The notes under the pieces were generated by a model. The model did no database searches. It saw nothing but the letters and a program-made list of their open reading frames with translations, and was not told the origin of the DNA. Shown one piece after another: positions 1 to 8,583 of a stretch of DNA of 64,000 nt. The stretch is from Bacillota bacterium (GTDB lineage Bacteria > Bacillota > Clostridia > Christensenellales > CAG-138), in NCBI GenBank assembly GCA_023390655.1, contig JAEWCL010000020.1, positions 1-64,000 of the forward strand, written 5' to 3'. How positions within the stretch are numbered: the first letter of the stretch is position 1; each line of letters begins with the position of its first letter. The translations under genes were made by a program, and so were the position numbers.

Positions 1-1
1 G

Positions 2-73
2 GGCTTACGTTTCGCGATCCGCGAAGGCGGCCGTACCGTTGGCGCGGGCGTTGTTGCAAGCGTTATCGAGTAA
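2..73 (+). CDS. tuf: Elongation factor Tu, C-terminal end (partial)
   Basis: Only the last 23 codons lie in the window; the gene enters from the left edge. The residues end in FAIREGGRTVGAGVV, the near-invariant C-terminal strand of EF-Tu domain III, followed by a short tail and TAA. EF-Tu carries aminoacyl-tRNA to the ribosome as a GTP complex. A strong hairpin terminator follows within 20 bases, so this is the last gene of its transcript. Confidence 0.93.
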   Translation, partial: GLRFAIREGGRTVGAGVVASVIE

Positions 74-90
74 TCCAGCTTTACACAAGC

Positions 91-125
91 AAAGCCTCCG
101 CCTGCACTGCACGCGGAGGCTTTTT
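91..125 (+). terminator. Rho-independent terminator after tuf
   Basis: An 8-bp GC-rich stem (GCCTCCGC at 94-101 with GCGGAGGC at 113-120) is followed directly by five Ts. It lies 18 bases after the tuf stop codon. Confidence 0.9.
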
Positions 126-295
126 CGCTGTATCGGTTGTATGCGGCATGGTATGCAATACGGCGCACAGACAGTTTTCATACAAAAAAGAAAAGTATGG
201 GAACGGAGCGTATTTCACGCTCTTTTTACTTCTTTAAACCCATGCTTTGTGGTATTATGGTGAAGTACATGCTGGGGAAAGAAAGAGGTGACGGC

Positions 296-943
296 ATGCC
301 GGGAACACAAAGAAAGCAATTGACCGGCGCTACCATATGGAGGCGCGGCATATGGTTTTTTATGCGCACCATTTTGCTGGTGGCGCTTTTGCTTGGGCTG
401 GGATATGGTGTTTTTCTGACCACGATGAATGCGTCCAATCTGTATATCCTCTGCATGGAGGGGCTGCAGCTGAGGGCCGCTTCCATTTTGCAGGAAGGGG
501 ACCAATCGGCTCTCTCGGAGTATTTTACCGCCCAGTTTTTAGAGAACGACCCGGTGCTTGCGGCCGATACGTACCAGTCCTATACCATCACGGATTATGA
601 TTACCGCATTGAGATTGAAAACATCTCCGTTATGCCGTGGTCGCAAACGGCAACGGTGACCGTGGTGGACCGTATGGAGAATATGACGGGTACGTGGGCG
701 GAACAGCAGGCAGGGCAAAGCGAAGAAGAGCAGGCTGTGGTATTGCCCAAGTGGGATGAGGCGCGCTATTATGTGCGTTTTCGCAAGCTGGAGGGACGCT
801 GGTATGTTTACCAGATGCAGATGATTGAGGCTGCGCCCTCCGCGAAGCCCAAGCCGACGCCGGACATGAATATGACGCCGCTGCCGATGGCGACGCCGAC
901 GCCTACCCCGAAACCCACGCCAAAACCGGTAGGCACTCCATGA
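296..943 (+). CDS. Single-pass membrane protein, NTF2-like extracytoplasmic domain, Pro/Thr-rich tail
   Basis: 215 residues from the ATG at 296, chosen because GAAAGAGGTG lies just upstream; the frame is open to 137, but that extension has no ribosome site. A basic N-terminus is followed by one hydrophobic segment (about residues 19-41), then a roughly 130-residue mixed domain whose pattern (helices, then strands ending in RYYVRFRKLEGRWYVYQM) resembles small NTF2/SnoaL-like extracytoplasmic folds. The last 35 residues are a Pro-Thr-Lys tail of PTP repeats, like a wall-spanning linker. The stop overlaps the dusB start by four bases, so the two are translationally coupled. I do not recognise a specific family; the NTF2-like label is an inference from shape. 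Confidence 0.7.
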   Translation: MPGTQRKQLTGATIWRRGIWFFMRTILLVALLLGLGYGVFLTTMNASNLYILCMEGLQLRAASILQEGDQSALSEYFTAQFLENDPVLAADTYQSYTITDYDYRIEIENISVMPWSQTATVTVVDRMENMTGTWAEQQAGQSEEEQAVVLPKWDEARYYVRFRKLEGRWYVYQMQMIEAAPSAKPKPTPDMNMTPLPMATPTPTPKPTPKPVGTP

Positions 944-1926
944 ACAAAGCCGCCCCTTATAGCGGCTTTCCTGTAGCGCTTGCGCCCATGGCGGGGGTGA
1001 CGGATTTGCCGTTTCGTATTCTGTGCCGTGAAATGGGCTGCGATCTTACCTTTACGGAAATGGTAAGCGCAAAAGGCCTCTTCTATGGCAATGAAAACAC
1101 CGCAAGGCTGCTTGAAACAACGCCCCTTGAGGAACCCTGCGGGTTTCAGATCTTCGGTTCGGAGCCTGCCGTTATGGCGGATATCGCGCGGCGGCTGGAG
1201 GAAGACTACGCAGGCAAGGCCGGGATTATCGATATCAATATGGGCTGCCCCGCCCATAAAATCGTCGGCAACGGGGAAGGCAGCGCATTGATGCGCGACC
1301 TGCCGCTTGCTGCTGACATTATAGAAGCGGTCGCCAAGGCCGTGAAGCTGCCTGTTACGGTGAAGTTCCGAAAAGGCTGGGATGAAAGAAGCGTCAACGC
1401 CGTCGCGTTCGCGCGCATGGCGGAAGAGAGCGGCGCGTCCGGGCTTTGCGTGCACGGCAGGACGCGTGAGCAAGGGTACAGCGGCAAGGCGGACTGGGAG
1501 ATCATACGTGCGGTAAAGGCTGCGGTAAAGGTGCCTGTACTTGGCAACGGGGATCTCTATACGGCGGAGGATATGCTCCGCATGCGCGAGGAAACAGGCT
1601 GCGACGGCGTGCTTGTTGCCCGCGGCGCAATGGGCAACCCGTGGATCTTCCGCGCATGCAAAGCGGCGCTGCGGGGAGAAGCAGAAAAGCCCCCCACGCT
1701 GGAAGAGCGCGTACTGCTTGCAATACGGCACGCAAGGATGCAGCAGGACTATAAAGGCGCGCACGGTATTGTGGAAATGCGAAAACATGTCGCATGGTAT
1801 TTAAACGGATTGCCGCATGCGGCAAAGCGCAGGGTGCAGATCAACACCGTGCAGACGCTTGCGGAACTGGAGGAACTGCTGCTTTCTTATTTGGAAGCGC
1901 AGCGGGCGAATACGCAGGCGGAATAA
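940..1926 (+). CDS. dusB: tRNA-dihydrouridine synthase
   Basis: 328 residues, the usual Dus length. This FMN-dependent TIM-barrel enzyme reduces specific uridines in tRNA D-loops using NADPH. The N-terminal LAPMAGVTDLPFR motif, the MGCPAHK segment with the catalytic cysteine (about residue 103), the VKFRKGWD phosphate-binding segment, the CVHGRTREQGYSG motif and the GVLVARGAMGNPWIF FMN-phosphate site are all present in order. It overlaps the preceding membrane protein gene by four bases (ATGA). The specific Dus subtype (DusB) is the common Bacillota assignment rather than something proven here. Confidence 0.92.
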   Translation: MNKAAPYSGFPVALAPMAGVTDLPFRILCREMGCDLTFTEMVSAKGLFYGNENTARLLETTPLEEPCGFQIFGSEPAVMADIARRLEEDYAGKAGIIDINMGCPAHKIVGNGEGSALMRDLPLAADIIEAVAKAVKLPVTVKFRKGWDERSVNAVAFARMAEESGASGLCVHGRTREQGYSGKADWEIIRAVKAAVKVPVLGNGDLYTAEDMLRMREETGCDGVLVARGAMGNPWIFRACKAALRGEAEKPPTLEERVLLAIRHARMQQDYKGAHGIVEMRKHVAWYLNGLPHAAKRRVQINTVQTLAELEELLLSYLEAQRANTQAE

Positions 1927-1963
1927 AAAGGATGGAACCAAACATATGGAAGCTGCGTTTGTC

Positions 1964-1992
1964 TTGACAAGGGCACAAGGCGCTTCTATAAT
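1964..1992 (+). promoter_or_regulatory. Near-consensus sigma-A promoter for greA-lysS
   Basis: TTGACA at 1964-1969 and TATAAT at 1987-1992 are separated by exactly 17 bases, a perfect housekeeping match. It lies 89 bases upstream of the greA start, in the gap after dusB. Confidence 0.9.
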
Positions 1993-2080
1993 GGTTAGGA
2001 CTATCGGTATAGATGGCTTTTATTGGCATACACGCTGTTTTTGTGTGTAGGCAGATTCTAGTGAAGTAGGAGGCAAGCGC

Positions 2081-2554
2081 ATGGCAGAAGTCAGGCTCAC
2101 GCCAGGTGGCATCAAGGAATACGAAGAGAAATTGGAGTACCTCAAAACAACGCGCAGGATGGAGATCGCTGAACAGATCAAGATTGCGCGTTCTTTTGGC
2201 GACCTGAGCGAGAACGCGGAATATGACGCCGCGAAAAACGAACAGGCCAAGAACGAGTATGACATCGTTCAGCTTGAAAACATGCTGCGCAATGCGATCA
2301 TCATAGATGAGGACGCGCTGGACACTGAAACGGTCAACGTCGGCGCGGTGGTGACGCTCAAGAACGACGAAATCGGCATTGAGCGTGATTTTCACATTGT
2401 AGGTTCCGCGGAAGCCGACCCGGAAAAAGGCCGGATTTCCAACGAGTCCCCCGTCGGCATTGCCATTTTGGGGCATAAAGCAGGCGATATTGTGGACGTA
2501 CAGACGCCCGGCGGCACAATGCGCTGGAGAATCCTAGCCATTAAGAAGCAATAA
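2081..2554 (+). CDS. greA: Transcription elongation factor GreA
   Basis: 157 residues, full length. GreA binds the secondary channel of RNA polymerase and stimulates cleavage of backtracked transcripts. The N-terminal coiled coil carries the conserved GDLSENAEYDAAK segment, whose acidic tip residues reach the active site; the C-terminal FKBP-like domain ends in SPVGIAILGHKAGD and the usual VQTPGG segment. The ATG follows GTAGGAGGCAAGCGC. It shares a transcript with lysS, 20 bases downstream, an arrangement common in Clostridia. Confidence 0.96.
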   Translation: MAEVRLTPGGIKEYEEKLEYLKTTRRMEIAEQIKIARSFGDLSENAEYDAAKNEQAKNEYDIVQLENMLRNAIIIDEDALDTETVNVGAVVTLKNDEIGIERDFHIVGSAEADPEKGRISNESPVGIAILGHKAGDIVDVQTPGGTMRWRILAIKKQ

Positions 2555-2574
2555 TCCCAAGAGAGGAAGTAAGA

Positions 2575-4095
2575 ATGGACCAATTTGATCCTTCCATTCC
2601 CGCAGACCAGCTTCCCGACGAGTTGAGTCAGCAGGAATTAAGCGAATTACTCCAGATCAGAAGGGACAAGCTTTCCGCACTGCAAGCAGCCGGAAACGAT
2701 CCCTTTACCACCGTCAAGTACGATCAGACGCATCACAGCACCGAGATTTTAAACGGCTTTGACAAGCTCGAGGGGCAGACGGTGCGCATTGCGGGGCGTA
2801 TGATGTCAAAGCGCATCATGGGCAAGGCAAGCTTTTTGCACCTGTTGGACGCGCAGGGCGGCATACAGGTGTATGTGCGCCGGGACGATATCGGCGAAGA
2901 TGTGTATCAGGGCTTTAAGGCCATGGACATCGGCGATATTCTCGGCATTGAGGGCACGGTATTCAAAACCCGTACCGAGGAAATTTCCGTGCATGCGACA
3001 GGTCTTACGCTTTTGAGCAAGTCCCTGCGCCCGCTTCCGGAAAAATTTCATGGCTTGAAGGACCCGGAGCTTCGCTACCGCCAGCGCTACGTGGACCTTA
3101 TTGTCAACCCGGAGGTGCGGGGGACGTTTGTCAAGAGAAGCCGCATCATTTCCGCCATCCGCCGCAGGCTGGACGATCAGGGCTTTTTGGAAGTGGAAAC
3201 GCCGGTTTTGAACACCATCCCCGGCGGCGCAAACGCGCGCCCCTTCATTACGCACCACAACACGCTCGATATCGATATGTACCTGCGTATCGCCACCGAG
3301 CTTCCGCTCAAGGAATGCATCGTGGGCGGGCTGGAGCGTGTATATGAGATCGGACGCATCTTCCGCAACGAAGGGATGGACTACAAGCACAACCCGGAAT
3401 TCACGACGCTTGAGTTGTATCAGGCGTATACGGACTACAACGGCATGATGGACCTGGTGGAAGACCTCATTGCCCACTGCGCGGAGACTGTGCTCGGCAC
3501 CACGAAGATCGTTTATCAGGATACGGAAATCGACCTGACGCCCCCATTCCGCCGCCTGACGATGAACGACGCCGTCAAGAGCTATACGGGCGCAGACTTC
3601 TACGCCTGCGAAACGGATGAGCAGGCGCGGGAGCTTGCGAAGAGCATCGGCCTGAAGTTTGAGGACAAGACCATTACGCGCGGCAAGCTTTTAAATGAAG
3701 CGTTCGAGGCGTTTGTGGAAGAAAAGCTTATCCAGCCGACGTTTATCCTCGATTATCCCGTGGAGGTCTCCCCGCTCACCAAGCGCAAGCCTTCGCTGCC
3801 GTTTGTCACGGAGCGCTTTGAGCTCTTTATCAACGCCTGCGAGTATGCGAATGCATACTCCGAACTCAATGACCCGATCGATCAGCGCAGCCGCTTTACG
3901 CAGCAGCTCGCGGAGCGTGAAAAGGGCGATGACGAAGCCATGATGATCGACGAGGACTTCTGCCTCTCGCTCGAATACGGTATGCCGCCCACAGGCGGTA
4001 TCGGCGTAGGTATCGACCGCCTTGTCATGCTGCTGACCGATTCAAGTTCCATCCGCGACGTCCTCCTCTTCCCAACGATGAAGCCGCGCAGATAA
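2575..4095 (+). CDS. lysS: Lysyl-tRNA synthetase, class II
   Basis: 506 residues. It charges tRNA-Lys with lysine at the expense of ATP. An N-terminal helical leader is followed by an OB-fold anticodon-binding domain (about residues 60-160) and the class II catalytic core. Motif 2 is seen as RIFRNEGMDYKHNPEFT, and motif 3 as GIGVGIDRLVMLLT near the C-terminus; the ARPFITHHN loop of LysRS is present. The start ATG is preceded by AAGAGAGGAAG. It lies directly behind greA. Confidence 0.97.
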   Translation: MDQFDPSIPADQLPDELSQQELSELLQIRRDKLSALQAAGNDPFTTVKYDQTHHSTEILNGFDKLEGQTVRIAGRMMSKRIMGKASFLHLLDAQGGIQVYVRRDDIGEDVYQGFKAMDIGDILGIEGTVFKTRTEEISVHATGLTLLSKSLRPLPEKFHGLKDPELRYRQRYVDLIVNPEVRGTFVKRSRIISAIRRRLDDQGFLEVETPVLNTIPGGANARPFITHHNTLDIDMYLRIATELPLKECIVGGLERVYEIGRIFRNEGMDYKHNPEFTTLELYQAYTDYNGMMDLVEDLIAHCAETVLGTTKIVYQDTEIDLTPPFRRLTMNDAVKSYTGADFYACETDEQARELAKSIGLKFEDKTITRGKLLNEAFEAFVEEKLIQPTFILDYPVEVSPLTKRKPSLPFVTERFELFINACEYANAYSELNDPIDQRSRFTQQLAEREKGDDEAMMIDEDFCLSLEYGMPPTGGIGVGIDRLVMLLTDSSSIRDVLLFPTMKPRR

Positions 4096-4220
4096 AACCG
4101 GGTATTTCCCGGGAAATTCGCCCTTTTTCGGCAAAGTGAGTTAACAGTTTATTTACTTTGTAGTTGCGGCGGATTGCGGTATCATGAAAAGGGAAAAACA
4201 ATAAAGTGAAGGGGTTCACA

Positions 4221-5165
4221 ATGAAGAAGATTATTACGGTACTCTTGCTGCTGTCCTTCCTCGTAACGGCTGCAGCTTGTGCAAAACCAGCGGAAACAGA
4301 TGCAATTGATATCGGATCGAATACGCCGGGCACGACGTTGGCGCCGGGTGAAACGCCCGACCCCAATGCGACGGTTGATCCGAACGCGACTTTTGACCCG
4401 AATGCACCGGTTGATCCCAGCGTATCGGTTGATCCGAACGCGACGATCGATCCCAACGCAACGCCCAACCCCAATGCGACGCTTGCCCCGGGACAGACGC
4501 CCGGCGCATCCGCTTCCCCCGGCGCTTCGACTTCGCCTGCGCCCTCCGGCTCCGCGCCCAAGAGCTACAGCGAAGCAAAGAAGATCAACAGCGACACTGT
4601 CGGCTGGATCAAGGTGCCCGGCACGAATATCGACTACCCCATCATGTACGATAAGTCCGGCAAGTGGTTCTACAACACCCATGATATTAACAAAAAGAGC
4701 ACCGACGCGGGTTCCATTTACACTTACTATGGAGATGTGACGCGCAACATCATCATCTCCGGTCACAACATGCGCCAATCCGGCACTATGTTCCATGAAC
4801 TCCATAAGGTGCAGAACAACAAGTCCTCCCTGACCACGAAGTCCAACCGTACCTTCAGCATTAAGCTGCCCGGCTTCAAGGCCTGGAATGAGGGCGCGCA
4901 GTCCAAGTGGGAAGTGTTCGCCCTCTATGAAACCAAAGACAGCGAACCCAAGAGCACGCTGAACTATAACATCCATCCCCTTTCCAATAAGAGCAAGTCC
5001 GAGGTTGAGGAATGGATCGCTAAGCAGAAGAGCCGCTCCGAGGTCAAACTGGACGTCAGCGCAACGGCGGACGATATTTTCATGACTCTTATTACCTGCG
5101 GCGACAACTACGATAACAGCACCGCGCAGTCCCGCCTGTACATCTTCCTCAAGGCGGTAGGCTGA
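4221..5165 (+). CDS. Class B-type sortase exported as a lipoprotein, with DPNA-repeat spacer
   Basis: 314 residues. The ATG at 4221 is chosen because GAAGGGG sits 7-14 bases upstream. The first 20 residues form a type II signal peptide ending in VTAAAC, so the protein should be lipidated. Residues about 35-105 are low complexity, built on a repeated D-P-N-A-T unit and then a Pro/Ser/Ala stretch, probably a wall-spanning spacer. The sortase fold follows: the catalytic histidine lies in ISGHNMRQSGTMFHEL, the cysteine in TLITCG, and the arginine in SRLYIF, all in the class B pattern. Sortases join cell-wall proteins to peptidoglycan or build pili. It is monocistronic with its own terminator. A lipid-anchored rather than TM-anchored sortase is unusual. 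Confidence 0.88.
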   Translation: MKKIITVLLLLSFLVTAAACAKPAETDAIDIGSNTPGTTLAPGETPDPNATVDPNATFDPNAPVDPSVSVDPNATIDPNATPNPNATLAPGQTPGASASPGASTSPAPSGSAPKSYSEAKKINSDTVGWIKVPGTNIDYPIMYDKSGKWFYNTHDINKKSTDAGSIYTYYGDVTRNIIISGHNMRQSGTMFHELHKVQNNKSSLTTKSNRTFSIKLPGFKAWNEGAQSKWEVFALYETKDSEPKSTLNYNIHPLSNKSKSEVEEWIAKQKSRSEVKLDVSATADDIFMTLITCGDNYDNSTAQSRLYIFLKAVG

Positions 5166-5188
5166 GTTCAAAGCAAAGAATAACAAGC

Positions 5189-5220
5189 AAAGGCCGGTCT
5201 TTTGACCGGCCTTGTTTTTT
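5189..5220 (+). terminator. Rho-independent terminator after the sortase gene
   Basis: AAGGCCGGTC and GACCGGCCTT pair around a TTTT loop, followed by G and six Ts. Confidence 0.93.
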
Positions 5221-5335
5221 ATAACGCCTTTTTAGCAGCAATGGCGCTGGAAACGTCTTTTTTATAAGGTGAGGGCATATCCTCAAGCCTCCGTCCATAT
5301 CTTTCTTGTACAATACAACCGATGGGGGAAGCAAA

Positions 5336-6325
5336 ATGTGCACTGCCATGACGCTGCAATCCATGGAGGGAAAGACCTTTTTTGCACGGACGATGGATTT
5401 TTCTTATGAGATTGACCCTACCCTCTATGTTTTTCCAAGGAACTATATCTGGAACAATGTGCTGGGCACGCATACCATCCGCAACCGGTATCAATTTATG
5501 GCGGTTGGGCAGCAGGTCGATGGCCTGATTGCTTTTTTCGACGGCGTGAACGAAACGGGCTTTGCTGCTGCGGCGCTGTATTTTGCGGGTTATGCGCAAT
5601 ACAACATGTATCTTCAGCACGCGGGGAAAGAACGGATCCCGTCTTTGGATGTACTACACTATATGCTTGGCAACTGCGGCTCTGTACAGGAGCTTGTGGA
5701 ACTGCTGCCCAATGTAACGATCGTGGGCTTTGAAGACCCGGTGACACAAACGGCAGCGCCGCTGCATTGGATTGCCACAGACCGCACGGGGGAATGCGTC
5801 GTCATTGAACAGACGGCCGAGGGATTGCGGGCATTTCAGAACGAAATCGGCGTTATGGCAAACAGCCCTGATTTCTTATGGCATATGACGAACTTAAGAA
5901 ATTACGTGGGCGTATCCTCCCGGCAGGAGGAAGAAACGCGGTGGGGCGACGTCGTATTGCGGCCATTTGGCCAGGGGGCAGGAACCACGGGGCTTCCGGG
6001 CGGGTACACTTCGCCCGAGCGCTTTGTAAGGACTTCTTTTTTAAAAACGCATATGGTCACGCCCCAAAACGATATGGATGCGGTAACAGCCTGCTTTCAT
6101 ATCATGGAGAGCGTCTCCATTCCTAAGGGTGTGGTCGTTACAAGCCGGGAAACCTTTGATTACACAAAGTACGTGATATTGATCAACACCGATACCTGCG
6201 AGTATTTCTTTAAGACGTATGATAATCCGCAGATCAGGATGGCAGGGCCGCTGGAAGAGTATCATTTTACTGCTCCTGTATGCCTTGGCGGCATCGGCGG
6301 CAACCCTTCGTATGAAAAAAGGTAA
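5336..6325 (+). CDS. Choloylglycine hydrolase-family (bile salt hydrolase/penicillin V acylase) Ntn enzyme
   Basis: 329 residues from the ATG at 5336, which follows GATGGGGGAAG; this start places cysteine at position 2, the mandatory N-terminal nucleophile of the family after Met removal. Other family residues are visible: FARTMDF (Arg and Asp of the active site), NETGF, MANSPDFLWHMTNL (oxyanion Asn) and SPERFVRTSF (Arg). There is no signal peptide, so the enzyme is cytoplasmic. Members hydrolyse amide bonds of conjugated bile acids, penicillin V or N-acyl homoserine lactones; the substrate cannot be decided from sequence. It is a single gene between the sortase and motAB. Confidence 0.88.
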   Translation: MCTAMTLQSMEGKTFFARTMDFSYEIDPTLYVFPRNYIWNNVLGTHTIRNRYQFMAVGQQVDGLIAFFDGVNETGFAAAALYFAGYAQYNMYLQHAGKERIPSLDVLHYMLGNCGSVQELVELLPNVTIVGFEDPVTQTAAPLHWIATDRTGECVVIEQTAEGLRAFQNEIGVMANSPDFLWHMTNLRNYVGVSSRQEEETRWGDVVLRPFGQGAGTTGLPGGYTSPERFVRTSFLKTHMVTPQNDMDAVTACFHIMESVSIPKGVVVTSRETFDYTKYVILINTDTCEYFFKTYDNPQIRMAGPLEEYHFTAPVCLGGIGGNPSYEKR

Positions 6326-6605
6326 GGCGGCAATTCCCCCTTGAGGGTGTGGCAGGGTTGTCCGATGCAATTCCAAGAGAATTCCCCAAGGATCTACTTT
6401 TTACGGCATTTCTTCCAATTCCATGTAAACTTCCTACACAAACATCCGATAAACAGTGTGTAAAGCGGAATTAGCCGCAAAATCCAGGATAAAATGATCA
6501 GCGGCATCTTATTGTGGGAGATAAGATCGGACGCGCAATCTTTTTATGCAGAAGTTGACGAAAAATCGTCTTGATAAAGAAATCCGTGATAACGGAGGAT
6601 TGGAT
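6326..6605 (+). other. Intergenic region upstream of motA
   Basis: 280 bases without a convincing gene. I looked for a sigma-D flagellar promoter (TAAA, about 15 bases, then GCCGATAA) and for a c-di-GMP riboswitch and did not find either in recognisable form. A good ribosome site (AACGGAGG) lies at the right edge. Confidence 0.5.
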
Positions 6606-7457
6606 ATGTTTAAGGGTAGATCAGCGAAATCAACGCTGATTGGATTTTCGATCGGAATTTTATGCGTGGTATCCTCAATTATGATGTCGGGGAATTTCCG
6701 TTCCTTTCTGAACTGGCCCTCGGTATTTATCACAGTTGGCGGTACCCTGGGCGCCATGATCGTGGCGTTTCCTCCAAACAGGCTCAAGACGCTTGGCGCG
6801 GTCATGAAGAAGTCGTTTACCAAAGAAACGCTTGATTTGGACAAGGATATCCAGACCATTGTAACACTGAGCAACACCGTCAGAAAGGATGGGGCCCTGA
6901 AGCTTGAGGATTCTGTAGACAGATATACGAAGGACGAATTTCTCAAAAAGGGTCTTATGCTTCTGGTAGACGGTGCGGACAGGGAATTTCTCAAATGCAC
7001 CATGCAGCGCGAAATCTACCGTACCGCAAAAAGGCACCAAAAGGGCCAGCAGATGATCGAAATGATTGCGGCCACGGCACCTTCACTGGGACTTTTGGGA
7101 ACATACATCGGCCTGATCCCTATGCTTGAGCATCTGGAGGACCCAACAAAGCTGGGGCCGCTGATGGCGATCGAGCTGGTAACATCTTTCTACGGCGCGT
7201 TTATTGCCTACGTCGTTTTTTCGCCGATGGCAAAGCGCCTGCGCTCCATGAGCAGCGATGAAATGACGCGCAAGGAGCTTCTGCTTGAAGGACTGCTTGC
7301 CATTGAAGCAAAACAGAATCCAAGGATGATCATCGAAACGCTTACTGCTTATCTGACCAAGCAGGAGGCAAAGAGCATGCGCCGGAAGCAGCCGCCGCTG
7401 TCCGGTGTGGACGCGCAAAAGAAGGTGCTTACCTACAATACCAAAAGAGGGCAGTAG
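6606..7457 (+). CDS. motA: Flagellar motor stator protein MotA
   Basis: 283 residues from the ATG at 6606, preceded by AACGGAGGATTGGAT; an upstream in-frame ATG at 6546 has no such site. MotA forms, with MotB, the ion-conducting stator that drives flagellar rotation. Four membrane segments are visible: two near residues 9-65 and two near 158-215. The second pair carries the conserved prolines in TAPSLGLLGTYIGLIPML and VVFSPMAKRLR. The cytoplasmic loop between them holds the charged stretch expected to meet FliG. It is followed by motB after two bases. No chemotaxis or flagellar structural genes are nearby. Confidence 0.94.
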   Translation: MFKGRSAKSTLIGFSIGILCVVSSIMMSGNFRSFLNWPSVFITVGGTLGAMIVAFPPNRLKTLGAVMKKSFTKETLDLDKDIQTIVTLSNTVRKDGALKLEDSVDRYTKDEFLKKGLMLLVDGADREFLKCTMQREIYRTAKRHQKGQQMIEMIAATAPSLGLLGTYIGLIPMLEHLEDPTKLGPLMAIELVTSFYGAFIAYVVFSPMAKRLRSMSSDEMTRKELLLEGLLAIEAKQNPRMIIETLTAYLTKQEAKSMRRKQPPLSGVDAQKKVLTYNTKRGQ

Positions 7458-7459
7458 CA

Positions 7460-8170
7460 ATGGATAACGATTTCCTGGATATGGAAGATGAAGCCATAGA
7501 TGAAGAGGCGCCCGCATGGCTGACCAGTTACAGCGATATGATGACGGACTTGCTTGCCATTTTTGTCATCCTGTTTTCATTTGCGATGATGATGCAGGCA
7601 AGTACCGCCATGTCGGCGGCTGCCGCTGTGAAAAACGCCTCAAATACAGCTGTAATCAGTACGCAAGCACCCGTGATGGAAGCCGAACAGGCACTTGCTG
7701 ACGGACAGGAACGGTTCAATAATTTCTACGAGGAGCTCAAAAGCTACATCGATGATAACGGCCTCTCCAAGCAGCTGAGCGTTGCCAAGGAAGGAAACGA
7801 TGTGGTACTGCTGCGCATGGCCGATTCTGCCCTGTTTGACCCTGCGCAGGCAGAAATCAATCCTGGGGCGGATGAGGTGATGGAAAGCGTCTCCGACATC
7901 CTGACGGAATACGGGAGCATTATCCAGATGGTTCGCATCGAGGGGCATACGGACGACCGCCCAATCAACACCAAACAATTCAATACCAATTGGGAGCTTT
8001 CTACCGCCAGGGCCGTCAATGTGCTCAAACGCCTGCTTGAGATTTCCACGCTGGGGTCTAAAAAATTCTCCGCCGTTGGCTACAGTGAATTTTATCCGAT
8101 TGCGGATAACGCGACCCCGGAGGGAAGGGCCCAAAACAGGCGCGTGGATTTCATTATTGAGACGGAATGA
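7460..8170 (+). CDS. motB: Flagellar motor stator protein MotB
   Basis: 236 residues. One N-terminal membrane helix carries the ion-binding aspartate in SYSDMMTDLLAIFVILFSF; the periplasmic-side plug and linker follow, and an OmpA-type peptidoglycan-binding domain occupies about residues 105-236 (IEGHTDDRPI, NWELSTARAVNVLKRL, GRAQNRRVDFII). It anchors the stator to the cell wall. It begins two bases after the motA stop and is followed by a terminator, so motAB is a two-gene transcript. Confidence 0.95.
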   Translation: MDNDFLDMEDEAIDEEAPAWLTSYSDMMTDLLAIFVILFSFAMMMQASTAMSAAAAVKNASNTAVISTQAPVMEAEQALADGQERFNNFYEELKSYIDDNGLSKQLSVAKEGNDVVLLRMADSALFDPAQAEINPGADEVMESVSDILTEYGSIIQMVRIEGHTDDRPINTKQFNTNWELSTARAVNVLKRLLEISTLGSKKFSAVGYSEFYPIADNATPEGRAQNRRVDFIIETE

Positions 8171-8180
8171 AAAGGAAGAG

Positions 8181-8207
8181 AGAACCCCATAAATCCGGGG
8201 TTCTTTT
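8181..8207 (+). terminator. Rho-independent terminator after motB
   Basis: AGAACCCC (8181-8188) pairs with GGGGTTCT (8197-8204), followed by a run of Ts. Confidence 0.88.
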
Positions 8208-8583
8208 GCTGTTTACCGGAAGATGTACGCAATGAACAGAATAGGCTGCGCGTTGGGGGAACGGGTCTTATGTTTCCGTAAAGCGTGAAACGAGGGGTTG
8301 TAGCGGTTCAGGTGGAGCACATTTTTTGCTTTCAATAGTGAAAGCGTCTCTTTCCTCGCGTGATATGAGGATGACGTCTCTCAAAACGTATAATTATCAC
8401 TTGACATGTAGGAGTATGAACGCTAGAATTTAGAAAAGTCCTGAGCCGGCGTTTGCGTATGTGCATATTTTAACCAAGGCGCTCGCTCGGGCCGTTTTGT
8501 ATAATTATAAACCTGTGCACGTTTTCCGACAGGGAAACCGCCGGAAAAGTTTTATTTAGAAATCTATTGAAGGAGAATGTCAT
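8208..8583 (+). other. Intergenic leader region upstream of livJ
   Basis: About 375 bases with no supported gene. Two TATAAT hexamers are present (near 8390 and at 8500-8505); the second is close enough to serve the livJ-type gene, but its -35 region is poor. AAGGAG precedes the start codon at 8584. I see no recognisable riboswitch. Confidence 0.4.

Noticed and set aside
808..1788. A 326-codon minus-strand frame overlapping dusB
   Set aside because: dusB on the plus strand has all family motifs; the opposite frame shows only compositional bias.
4206..4220. Earlier start of the sortase gene at 4206
   Set aside because: That GTG lies inside the ribosome binding site of the ATG at 4221 and would precede the signal peptide with five extra residues.
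6326..6605. Sigma-D promoter or c-di-GMP riboswitch ahead of motAB
   Set aside because: No TAAA-N15-GCCGATAA match and no GEMM core sequence were visible.
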